Below, one piece after another: positions 54,681 through 64,000 of a stretch of DNA of 64,000 nt. A model generated the notes under the pieces. The model was not told the origin of the DNA and did no database searches. It worked only from the letters and a program-made list of their open reading frames with translations. Numbering within the stretch: the first letter of the stretch is position 1; every line of letters begins with the position of its first letter. This stretch comes from Zeus faber. Its lineage: Eukaryota; Chordata; Actinopteri; Zeiformes; Zeidae. Position numbers and translations under genes: made by a program. The DNA lies in the NCBI GenBank assembly GCA_960531495.1, contig OY482850.1:5892166-5956165 (forward strand), read 5' to 3'.

Positions 54681-56218
54681 CACATCCTAAATTATAAACT
54701 GGTACTAGATAAAAAAAAAAAGGACTAAAGTTGATTACTTCCTTTTTGATTGACCTTTCTCAAAGCAATGACATATTCAGTTATGGGTAGTCTTGAAAAC
54801 TGACTTAATACCTGCTAATAACATTAGCAGGTATTAACAACAACATACCACACAGAAAAAGTAATGTGCTGACTGGAAGTGAAAATGGTTTGCAGTGAAG
54901 CAACAGATGAAGAATTTTTGTTCCACAAAGATTGCTATATACGCCTTCATTGTCACTACTTTATTTCTCTTGAAAATAGAATATTGCACCATATACTGAA
55001 CATCATATCAGTTGGTAGCCATTCACCCTTGGACCATGGAGGGATATGTTATTTTCAGAATTTATGTAATCACTCCACTAGCCAATGACTTGCAAAAAAA
55101 GAGTTCAGAACCCGATGAGGAAAATTGAGAACCATCTCCCCAATGGTTCTTCAGTCAAACATCGCTCTTTATGGAAACACGTTATTTTTTCTATGTCGGG
55201 GTATCAAAACCCATGGGTTATGAGTAGTTAAGATGGTGACACTTAAATACCAAGAACAAACATTAGTATAGGTAACGGGTATTTTTGAGGTTGCCTCTCT
55301 GATGAAAAGTTTCAGTAAGAGCATTTCGCTCTAAATGTCACTGCTTCAAGCAAAATCTTTCAAAATTGGTTTGGTGGAATTGGGTAATCTGGTCTTTTGT
55401 TTAATGTAACGACTATATTCATGAAATTATATTTTGGCCTCACAATGATTGGTCACAAGTGGAGTACTTTACACGGCCATTTTTCCTTTGCTTTTCCTAA
55501 CATGACTTAGCACATGTCAACACAATAAAGTTACGTTTATTCTGTGTCTCATGCATTTAACCAATAGACAATATTATGTATAGACAATTGTTGTATAAGA
55601 CATTGTTTGGTTAATATTTCTATGCCTTTTTTTTTTCCTGTATCATCCAGTAAACCTATTTAATAATTTGTAATAAAAGACAAAATGATGCGATCCATTC
55701 TGTTCTAGGTGCATAAAGGCGCTTGCGTTTTGTTGTTGTTGTTTGTTGTTTGACAAGCAAGCACTCCCAAATATAGAGAAGGTTAAGCAAGCAGACAGCT
55801 CTTTGTCCCTCTCTCTTCCCTCCCTCAGTCCATGGCTGGCAAATTTTTTCAAGGCTGTCTATAATAGGTGAACACAAAGCTTGTCTGTGAAACAAGCAAC
55901 CTGCTATCCTTTAAACACGCCATATTAAAGTTTCAGCAGATGCCCAGCCCAATTGTTTTTTTTTCATTAAAATGTATATTTATCACCAGATTATATCCAT
56001 ATGCTCAAAAAGGTGTAATTCATGTAGAGGCCTATAATCGATCAAGCTCATTGTAACTGTGGACTTAGGTCGAAATATTTATGTTATTCATTTATTTTGA
56101 TCTCTGCTTTTCTTTAAGAAAGCACATTGAAATAAAAACTTGAAACACTTTGTAGTTGACTTGTAATTGTTCGTAATTGCTTGTAATCTTCAGTCACTTA
56201 GCCCCCCTCTTACAATAT

Positions 56219-56240
56219 ATAGACAGACAGATAGATAGAC

Positions 56241-56312
<72 letters not shown>

Positions 56313-56313
56313 G
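56219..56313. repeat. (GATA)n microsatellite
   Basis: About 23 tetranucleotide units, starting with three GACA variants. Confidence 0.97.
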
Positions 56314-56334
56314 AGATTTCAGATTTCAGTCCTT

Positions 56335-56337
56335 GTG

Positions 56338-56371
<34 letters not shown>

Positions 56372-56382
56372 GGGGGGGGGGG
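56335..56382. repeat. (GT)n followed by a G-run
   Basis: About 17 GT units with one GC step, then 12 G. Confidence 0.95.
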
Positions 56383-57030
56383 TTCAGTGCCCAGGGGCCC
56401 CAATCGCAGGCCCAGGGCTACTAATCCAGCCTTGCACCGAGCCTCTCCCAGTGCCTCTGGGAGTCTGAGGTGGTGTGAAAGTGGGGGACAGCTGGACTCA
56501 ACTTTTGTGTCGGCGCCATCAATCAACTTGCCCTACATCGACTAGCCTGAAAAGGGTATTGATTTTTTTCGAGACCGTTTCATTCATCTTCAAAAAAGAA
56601 GTATTTGTATAAGGGAAGTGAACCTGTCATTACTTGGCGTGTGTGAACGACTCAATAACAGTCTCAGACTGATGGATGATCTGGGAGAAGACAGGGGGGT
56701 CCTGTCAGACCTCTCCATCCGTCTTGCCAATGCCAAACGAATCCCCACTTTTTCATCCCAAACCCGCCACATCCTGCTGTCAAATGCCAAGGCCCTCAAA
56801 GACTCTCTTGTTCGCTCAGTGTCTGTATTCCTCTCTAAATGCTGGAGATCTTGCTCCCTCTCCCCAGGCTGCTCGTCTTCCTCTTTTCCATCTACTCTCT
56901 TTTTACCCTCTGCACACCAGCTTCACATCACCTCTTCTTCTCACATCTCCTCTTTTAACCTGTTAGTACCTCCAATTTTAATCTTTGAATTATCGTCTAT
57001 GTGGAATTATTATAATTTGTATTATTCTTT

Positions 57031-57077
57031 ATTATTATTATTATTATTATTATTAATAATAATAAAAATAATAATAA

Positions 57078-57108
<31 letters not shown>

Positions 57109-57112
57109 AATA
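57031..57112. repeat. (ATT)n and (AAT)n inverted pair
   Basis: TTATTATTA units then AATAATAAT units. The two halves are complementary and could form a hairpin. Confidence 0.9.
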
Positions 57113-57119
57113 GATATCA

Positions 57120-57345
57120 TTGCAGACAGCAATACACAGGGTCCAATATCGACACCAATTGCTAATTTTTGAGTTCCCATGGAACATAGCATCAGTTCGT
57201 GCTGTCACTCGTCTTTACATCAGCATGACTACTACAATTATTTACAATTTTCCCTTTCCCTTGAGTTTCCCTTGAACGCAGCATCAGCTGACGTAATGAC
57301 ACGGTTTCCGAGTCCTGGTGACAGGCAGAATTACTTATACAAGCC
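57120..57345 (-). repeat. unclassified dispersed repeat, copy B
   Basis: On the minus strand it reads GATGCTGCGTTCAAGGGAAA, later ATGTTCCATGGGAACTC, and ends GGACCCTGTGTATTGCTGTC then TGCA...ATATC beside the ATT tract. It shares both the core and the end with copy A at 15225-15955. Confidence 0.5.
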
Positions 57346-57749
57346 GATACACTTGCTGCGTGTTATTACTTTATCCTAAAAATTAGAACGTGGCCGCAGA
57401 GTCCACAGAGTCCTGCCTCACAGTGTCTCTGTGGAAGGAAATCTCTCCGTGTGGAAGTTCCCAACAACACAGTTCCATTCAAATTGATTAAACACTACCT
57501 GTCCCTCAGAGACAATTCATCAACTTTTTCAACTTTTTGGACCCCAAAATATGACACAATTCGGACCCATTGCTCTGGAGCTGCAAGCGAACTCCATGTG
57601 TGAGGATACAAACACGGAATATGTTTTTGACTGTTTTCAACTCCTACAGTTTGTGTAATATTTCGCTTGAACGTCGCAAAATAAGGAGGGACAAGGCAGA
57701 TGCAAACAGATGTGTTTATTTACAAAAAGGGCAAAAGAGATAAAATGTC
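57346..57749. other. no gene recognised
   Basis: Flanking sequence left of the gypsy element. Its last five bases, ATGTC, are the target duplication of that element. Confidence 0.5.
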
Positions 57750-58185
57750 TGTTAGGCCCACAGCCTCCCAGCGCCACTAGAGGCCTCTCTTGCCTCATCT
57801 GCAACTCCCCCCTTGAGCCAATTGCACACACCTGGGATCAATTACCTGCATCGCTCCACACAGTATTTATTCTCCAGCTTCCCAGTCACTCATTGCCAGA
57901 CCGTCAATTAACTTACCCGAGTTGTACAGCTACTGGCTCCATTCCTAGATCAAAGTTCCAAGCTCGTAGTGCTTGTTTCAAGTCCCAAGTTTATGTCTCT
58001 TTGTTTTGTCTTCCCCTTACCTGCTTGTCTCCTCTCGTTGACCCAGTCTGTCCGTCCCTCTCCAGCCAGCTTGGTTTACCTGCTTGTTCCACTCGTCAAC
58101 CAAGGCTGTCCATCCCTCTCCATCCAGCCCAGTTCCCCGTCTCTCCACCCGGATCCTGGACCCCTCCTCCCGGTCATCATCATCC
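57750..58185 (+). mobile_element. 5' LTR of the gypsy element
   Basis: It aligns with the 3' LTR from TGTTAGGCCCA onward for roughly 435 bases. Confidence 0.8.
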
Positions 58186-61100
58186 CTGCCACGCCTTCCT
58201 TGTGCAGTGCGCGGTGGTTTTCCAGCAGCAGCCATGGCACACACGCCTCCAATGGCACCCGCATCTCATTCCTCATCTCCTGCCTGAGAGGGGCGGCTCT
58301 CGGCCGCGGTTTGGAGTCAGGGGGGCCCAGTGAGTGTCTCCTACGATCTGTTCACCCGCAAAATAAGGGGGGGTTCTTCGACCACCCAGTTTGCGGCAAG
58401 GAGGCCGCCAGAAGACTCCTCTCCCTCCACCAGGGTCCCTGTAGCGTCGCCTCCCTCGTCGTCGAGTTCCGGACACTAGCCGCAGAAAGCGTCTGGAATG
58501 ACGGAGCCCTGCAGGACGTGTTTCAGAGCGCCCTGAACGATGAGTGCAGGACGAGTTGGCGCGGCGGGACGAGCCCACGGACCTGGACCAACTGGTAGAG
58601 ACCGCCTTCCGCCTGGACAACCGGCTACGGGAGCACCAGCGCGACAGCCCGTGCCTCCCGCCTGGGCGGCCACGCCCCGGTCTCCAGCGCCCACTTCTCT
58701 CGGGCGCCTCCGAAGTCCCCCGACTCTCTCCGATGCCGAGCCCATGCAACTTGGTCGCTCCCAGATCTCCCCCGAGGAGCGAGCCCACCACATACAGACG
58801 GGCGCCTGTCTGTATTGCGGCCGGCTGGGACACCTCCGAGCCACCTGCCCGGTCCGGTCGGGAGAGGGCGACCTCTCGGTAGGGTTACATTCCGGTCGCT
58901 CCAGCTCCAACCCTCTAACCTGTCCTCTGCTCCCAGCTACCCTCACGTGGGGGGGTATAACACTCACTCCTCCGCTTTCATAGATTCCGGGGCGGATGCG
59001 AACTTCCTTGACCTGGGACTAGCACGCCAGCTAGGGCTGACACCCGTCCCTCTCCCCACACCGCTCGAGGTCAAGGGGCTGACCGGGTCACTTCTGACCC
59101 GGATTACCCACCAGACCCGGATTACCCACCTGACCTACCCACCTGACCCACCAGACGGCCCCCCTCGAGCTGCTACTCTCCGGCAACCACCGTGAGTCCT
59201 TGAGGTTCTTCCTCATCCATTCCCCCCTGAACCCCCTGGTCCTGGGGTACACCTGGCTCTGGATCCACAACCCCAGATGGACTGGCTCGGGTAGCGTGAG
59301 CACCTGGAGCACACACTGCCACGCCCACTGCCTCCGCTCGGCCTCTACCCCGCCGCCGGACGCGCCGCCGGGGGACCCCAAGAGCCCCGACCTGTCCTCG
59401 GTTCCTTCACAATATCTGGACCTGGCCCCTGTTTTCAGGAAGCAGGGCTCGCTATCCCTACCACCTCATCGCCCCTACGACTGCGCAATCAACCTCCTGC
59501 CAGGGGGCCCCCTCCCCTGCAGTCCCCTGTATAACGTCTCCCGGCCCGAACAGGAGGCCATGGAGACCTACATCCGCGACTCTCTCGCTGCCGGGATCAT
59601 TCGCCCCTCGTCGTCTCCACTGGGCGCAGGGTTCTTCTTCGTCGCCAAGAAGGACAAGACCCTCCGTCCCTGCATTGACTTCAGGGGACTCAACGACACA
59701 ATCAAGAACAAGTACCCCTTGCCCCTGATGGACTCAGTCTTCGTCCCCATCCGGGGTGCCACCCACTTCTCCAAACTCGACCTCCACAATGCTTACCAAC
59801 TGGTCCGCATCCGCGAAGGGGAAGAATGGAAGACTGCATTCAACACCCCGCTCGGACACTTCGAGTATCTGGTAATGCTTTTCTGTCTGTCAAATGCCCC
59901 AGCAGTCTTCCAGGCCCTAATTAACGATGTCCTCCGGGACATGCTCAACTCGTTTGTCTTTGTGTACCTCGACAACAACGTAAAACACGTGCTGGTGCTG
60001 CAGCTGCTCCGGGAGAACCGTCTGTTTGTTAAGGCTGAGAAGTGTGTCTTCCATGTTCCATCCGTTTCCTTCCTAGGATTCATCATTGGCCGAGGGAGGC
60101 TGGGGATGGACCCCAAGAAGGTGGCCACCATGATGGAGTGGCCAACCCCAGCCAATAGGAAGCAACTCCAACGCTTCCTTGGGTTTGCAAACTTCTATCA
60201 GCGTGTCATTCGAAACTTCAGCCGTATCGCCGCTTCCGTCTCAGCCCTTACCTCCACCGCAGTGGGCTTCAAGTGGACCCCCGCGGCCGAGGCCGCATTC
60301 CTCGACCTCAGAAGCCGCTTTTCGTCGGCCCCAGTCTTGGCCCAGCCCGACGCCAACCTGTAGTTCGTGGTAGAGGTGGATGCTTCGGACATGGGGATAG
60401 GAGCGGTACTGTCTCAGCGCTCTCCAACCGACGGTAAGCTCCACTCCTGTGCCTTTCTCTCCCGCAGGCTCACCCCACCCGAGCGCAATTATGACGTGGG
60501 CAACTGGGAACTCCTGGCCATCAAACTAGCCCTGGGGGAGTGGCGCCACTGGTTTGATGGAGCAAACCACCCCTTCGTTGTCTGGACTGATCATAAGAAC
60601 CTGGGCTATATTCGGACGGCGAAGCGGCTCAACTCTCGGAAAGGCCAGGTGGGCGTTGATCTTCTGCCGGTTTAACTTCTCTCTATCATACCGCCCAGGC
60701 ACCAAGAATACCAAGCCTGATGCCCTGTTCTGTGTGTTTGCGCCAGGGGAGAAGACAGGGGAACCAGAACCTATCCTTCCACCCCTGTGCCTTGCCGCCA
60801 CGCTCACCTGGGAGATCGAGTCCCTTGTCACCCAAGCGCAGGAACACCAGCCCGACCCAGGTACTGTACCCCCTAACTGCCTGTTCGTCCCTGACTCCGC
60901 ACGCTCCCAGGTTCTGCAGTGGGCCCATGCCTCCTGCCTCAGCTGCCATCATGGGATCACCCGCATCCTGGCCGTCGTCCGCCAGCGCTTCTGGTTGCAA
61001 CCCTGCTCCTTGACACCTGGTCCTTCGTCTCTGCCTGTCCCACCTGCGCCCGGTCCAAGACCTCCACCCGATCCCGCTCCAGCCTCCTCAACCCTTACCC

Positions 61101-61672
61101 ATCCCGACTCGTCCTTGGTCCCACATCGCCCTGGACTCGGTCACCGGTCTCCCACCACCAACCCCTGCTGTTCCCTACCCAGGAGGTTGAGATCGCCGTA
61201 CCCTCCGTCCAGGCCCACATCCGTCGCTGCCGTAGGACATGGAGGAGGGCCCGCTCTGCCCTACTCCAGGCCTCCGCCAGGTCCCAGCAGCAGGCGAACC
61301 CGCACCGTGCACCCGCACCCACATACGTCGCCGGACAGATGGTATGGCTCTCCACAAAGGACTTGCCCCTCAAGGTGGACTCCTGAAAACTCGCTCCCCG
61401 GTATGTTGGTCCCTTCCCCATTGTGTCAATCATCAACCCCTGTGCCGTACCCCTCCGTCTCCCTCCCACCTTCCATGTCCACCCCACCTTTCATATGTCC
61501 CCCCGCACCATCGACGGTCACCTCGCCTACACAGTGCGGCGCCTGCTGCACGTGCGGCGCCTAGGGAGGGGGGGCACGGGTCCCGGAGACAGATCCTGGA
61601 TGCCTCCCTCATCCGGGATTCCAATCGGACTTGCCCCTCCGGTTCCATATGCATTCGTAGAGGGGGGGGGGC

Positions 61673-62245
61673 TGTTAGGCCCATGGCCTCCCAGCGCCAC
61701 TAGAGGCCGCTCTTACCCCATCTGCAGCTCCCCCATTGAGCCAATTGCACACACCTGGGATCAATTACCTGCATCACTCCACACAGTATTTATTCTCCAG
61801 CTTCCCAGTCACTCATTGCCAGACCGTCAACTAGCTTACCCGACTTGTACAGTTACTGGCTCCATTTCTACTTCCAAGTTCCTAGCTCCTAGTGCTTGTT
61901 TCAAGTCCCTAGTTTATGTGTCTTTGTTTTGTCTTCCCCTTACCTGCTTGTCTCCTCTCATCGACCCAGTCTGTCCGTCCCTCTCCAGCCAGCCCGGTTT
62001 ACCTGCATTTCTCCGCTCGTCAACCAAGGCTGTCCATCCCTCTCCATCCAGCCCAGTTCCCCGTCTCTCCACCCAGATCCTGGACCCCTCCTCCCGGTCA
62101 TCATCATCCCTGCCCAGCCCTGCTCCATCCCTACATGACTGGGTCCCCCTGGCCAGCTCCAACGTGTGGGCTAATAAACATCCTTTGTCTGCCTCCCGTC
62201 TCTCTGCGTCGTGCGTTTGGGTCCCTCCTAGCCCACGTTGTGACA
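61673..62245 (+). mobile_element. 3' LTR of the gypsy element
   Basis: It is preceded by a purine tract (AGAGGGGGGGGGGC). It runs TGTTAGGCCCATGG to CCCACGTTGTGACA, 573 bp, with AATAAA at about 62172. Confidence 0.88.
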
Positions 62246-62287
62246 ATGTCAAGCAAAAAGCCCCACCGACGTCAAGCAGGTAAGACG

Positions 62288-62288
<1 letters not shown>

Positions 62289-62341
<53 letters not shown>
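62289..62341. repeat. (CA)n microsatellite
   Basis: About 26 CA units, 44 bases beyond the gypsy element. Confidence 0.96.
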
Positions 62342-62343
<2 letters not shown>

Positions 62344-62451
62344 GCGGTTTGCAACCACTACAGGCTGATAAGAGTCTACACCAGGCACCTCACACAATGC
62401 AAATGGGCATCGGAAGCCACAACCCGCACATACTATAAAACGAATTGGATG

Positions 62452-62745
62452 ATGATGTCACATATAGCTGCAGGCAGCAATACACCGGTCAAGTTTAGTC
62501 ATGTTAGGTACGTACTACAGGTTTCCGAGGTTCCGTTATTCGAGTTTCCCGAATCTGCACTCTCTGATTATATGCAGGGATGTTTGGAGCGGACCGAGGG
62601 AATCTCTCCGGCCGTGTCAGACCCGATGTTACTGAAAATTGCAGATTCTTTCTTTAATTGCTCTCCTTTTGCAGTGATGGGGGACACGCCAGGCTCGGGT
62701 TGGGAGGAGGGCGAGTTCCGAGTTGAAATTGGTGTTTGAGGAAGA
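62452..62745 (+). repeat. unclassified dispersed repeat, copy C
   Basis: It starts ATATAGCTGCAGGCAGCAAT and then ACACCGGTC, the same terminus as copies A and B, with a related TTTCCGAGGTTCCG core. ATTATTATTAGGAGTCCAGC follows at about 62800, matching the other edge motif of copy A. Confidence 0.45.
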
Positions 62746-63200
62746 TCTGCCTGTTCTGATTGGCTGTTTGTCTCACATGGTTGTTTCTCTGCTACAGTAT
62801 TATTATTATTAGGAGTCCAGCCCTGTAATATAATAAGTACAAGTTACCTATATAAGTACATATACTCTATAATTTTATAAATATATAAGTAGATATAAGT
62901 ATATAAGTACAGTATAAGTAAGTAATATGTATTACTAATGATAATAACAATTGTATATATGTATATTTATATAGCATTTTAAAGGTTACAAAATGCTTCA
63001 CAACAACAAAGACATAAAATGCTGAAATGGGTGAAAAAGTTTGAATAAATTCAGAGATTCATCTCAGAACTCTGTTGTTCTCATCTCAGAGTTTCAAAAT
63101 TCTGATACATTCTGAACATAAGCAACATGGAAAATTAAATAAAAGATGGCAAAAAAAACAATTTCAGGAGATGCAGTCAAGTCAGCCTCGATGAAGTGTG
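62746..63200. other. no gene recognised
   Basis: AT-rich with ATAAGTA-type near-tandem units at about 62830-62935. No coding sequence. Confidence 0.5.
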
Positions 63201-63202
63201 AT

Positions 63203-63270
63203 AGGTAGGTAGATAGATAGATAGATAGATAGACAGACAGACACACAGATGGATGGAAGGATGGATGGAT
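63203..63270. repeat. (GATA)n / (GACA)n / (GGAT)n compound tract
   Basis: GATA units pass into GACA, then GGAT units. Confidence 0.93.
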
Positions 63271-63473
63271 TGATGGATGGCGGGGCCTGGTCTCCTCTAT
63301 GATAAGCCCATTAAATCAAGTCCTGCCTGTGTGGAGGGGGAACACATCTCCTCTGTTCTCCCAGAAGCAGCTGCGCTGACTATGCCCTGTCTGCTTGAAT
63401 CCCCATCAATGATTCCCAATCAGACAAAAACAGACAAATCTTTGCACAGAGGAACAGGTTTGTGCGTCAAAAG

Positions 63474-63490
63474 ACACACACACACACACG

Positions 63491-63559
<69 letters not shown>
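63474..63559. repeat. (CA)n microsatellite
   Basis: About 42 CA units with ACGC interruptions near 63490. It shares its type with many others here. Confidence 0.96.
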
Positions 63560-63563
<4 letters not shown>

Positions 63564-63665
63564 ACAAAGCCACATGAATACTATACACAAACCAGGCGAT
63601 AGCATAAACTGATAACCCATGCATAACAAACCCTGCTTAACGTAGCAGCGTCCATTAAAGTCGTA

Positions 63666-64000
63666 CAGTGGCACCTCGACTTACGACTGCATCTACTCAC
63701 GACTAATCCAAGTAACGAGTAGTGATAGTCGCGAAAATTTGTATCGACTTGCGACTGACTGCTCCAAGATACGACCGTGGAAATGGGCAGTTGGCGCGTC
63801 GGTGGCCAATCAGCATTCAGTCAGCATTCAGTCAGCAGTCAGTCAGCATTCAGTCAGCAGTCAGTCAGCAGGCGACCTACATTGTGTGTGCACATAGTTC
63901 GTGGCTTATCGATATTTTTTTCATATTTACTGTATTTGTGCTGTGTATTTTGTTTATTTTCACCATTCATGATTTCATAATTCATATGGAAAAAATTGCT
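63666..64000 (+). mobile_element. left end of a pogo/Tigger-like DNA transposon (cut by window edge)
   Basis: After a TA dinucleotide (63664-63665) the sequence reads CAGTGGCACCTCGACTTACG, the characteristic terminus of pogo/Tigger-type elements. TCGACTTGCGACTGACTG and more degenerate TCG-rich sequence follow. The right end is outside the window, so length and autonomy are unknown. Confidence 0.65.
63811..63871. repeat. short tandem repeat of CAGTCAGCATT / CAGTCAG units
   Basis: Alternating 11-bp and 7-bp units (CAGCATTCAGT, CAGCAGTCAGT) repeated about six times inside the Tigger-like element. Confidence 0.9.

Larger units (their letters stand above)
52118..57030. other. 4.9-kb AT-rich stretch, no gene recognised
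   Basis: Apart from simple repeats at 53202-53228 (CA), 54632-54678 (TA), 56219-56313 (GATA) and 56335-56382 (GT then G), I see no recognisable gene, RNA or mobile-element protein. An open frame at 56618-57172 (184 codons, starting MNLSLLGVCERLNNSLRLMD) has a plausible composition for its first 75 codons but no family match and ends in an ATT repeat. Confidence 0.5.
57750..62245 (+). mobile_element. Ty3/gypsy LTR retrotransposon, whole length but broken (fossil)
   Basis: This 4.5-kb element is flanked by a 5-bp duplication ATGTC (57745-57749 and 62246-62250). It has LTRs at both ends (TGTTAGGCCCA...TTGTGACA). Parts in order: gag with a CCHC zinc knuckle CLYCGRLGHLRATC (58807-58848), a protease FIDSGADANF (58977), reverse transcriptase with [12 protein letters not shown] and [15 protein letters not shown] (59430-59990), RNase H (60367-60675), the start of integrase (about 60920) and the 3' LTR. 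Order and motifs fit Ty3/gypsy elements of the Sushi/chromovirus kind found in fish. It carries perhaps five or six breaks. The LTRs differ by several percent by eye, so it is not very recent. Confidence 0.88.

Noticed and set aside
56618-57172. 184-codon open frame as a host gene
   Set aside because: Only the first part has a plausible composition. The end runs into an ATT/AAT repeat, and no family or splice structure is visible.
63811-63871. CRISPR-like array from regular repeats
   Set aside because: The units are 7-11 bp with no unique spacers, the DNA is vertebrate, and it lies inside a transposon end.

Overview
The window is vertebrate, almost certainly teleost fish, nuclear DNA. It has spliced genes with GT-AG introns and very many (CA)n, (GATA)n and (TA)n microsatellites. 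It also carries mobile elements typical of fish genomes: Tc1, RTE, L1 and L2-type LINEs, Ty3/gypsy and retrovirus-like relics, and MITEs. Gene content is low. Two host protein genes and one tRNA gene are well supported; most of the rest is repeats.

Layout. 1-5.2 kb: eight coding exons, minus strand, of a TBC-domain Rab GTPase-activating protein; its C-terminal exons lie left of the window. 5.75-7.0 kb: a (TA)n tract and a broken Tc1 transposon. 7.15-16.4 kb: a complete eight-exon, 403-codon gene, minus strand, for a secreted olfactomedin-like protein (closest to OLFML1, related to OLFML3). Its introns hold a long inverted-repeat MITE, a candidate 2.6-kb DNA transposon, a 118-bp CA repeat beside a splice site, and an unclassified repeat. 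16.4-19.5 kb: no gene seen. 19.5-22.6 kb: a nearly full-length RTE-type LINE with a perfect 15-bp target-site duplication. 22.6-27.3 kb: mostly simple repeats. 27.27-27.64 kb: a short second RTE copy, followed by a canonical tRNA-Asn(GTT) gene.

29.6-33.2 kb: two overlapping same-strand copies of an L2/jockey-type LINE, split by 1.1 kb of GC-rich unclassified sequence. 33.7-37.5 kb: mixed relics (an LTR, a hAT scrap, a Ty3/gypsy fragment, an L2 3' end, an LTR end with primer-binding site). 41.2-49.6 kb: a three-layer nest, with a retrovirus-like fossil split by an L1 LINE that is itself split by a second Tc1. 49.6-52.1 kb: the 3' end of another retrovirus-like fossil with its LTR. 52-57.1 kb: no recognisable gene. 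57.75-62.25 kb: a whole-length but broken Ty3/gypsy element with two LTRs and a 5-bp target duplication. 62.3-64 kb: repeats and the start of a pogo/Tigger-like element.

The two protein genes lie head to tail on the minus strand. Nothing here suggests a pathway shared between them. I found no convincing new gene system. The most useful observations are the datable insertion nests, the Tc1 abutting the olfactomedin gene's 3' end, the CA repeat next to a splice donor, and several unclassified repeats. All calls were made by eye; exon borders were set by splice sites, reading phase and family alignment from memory.
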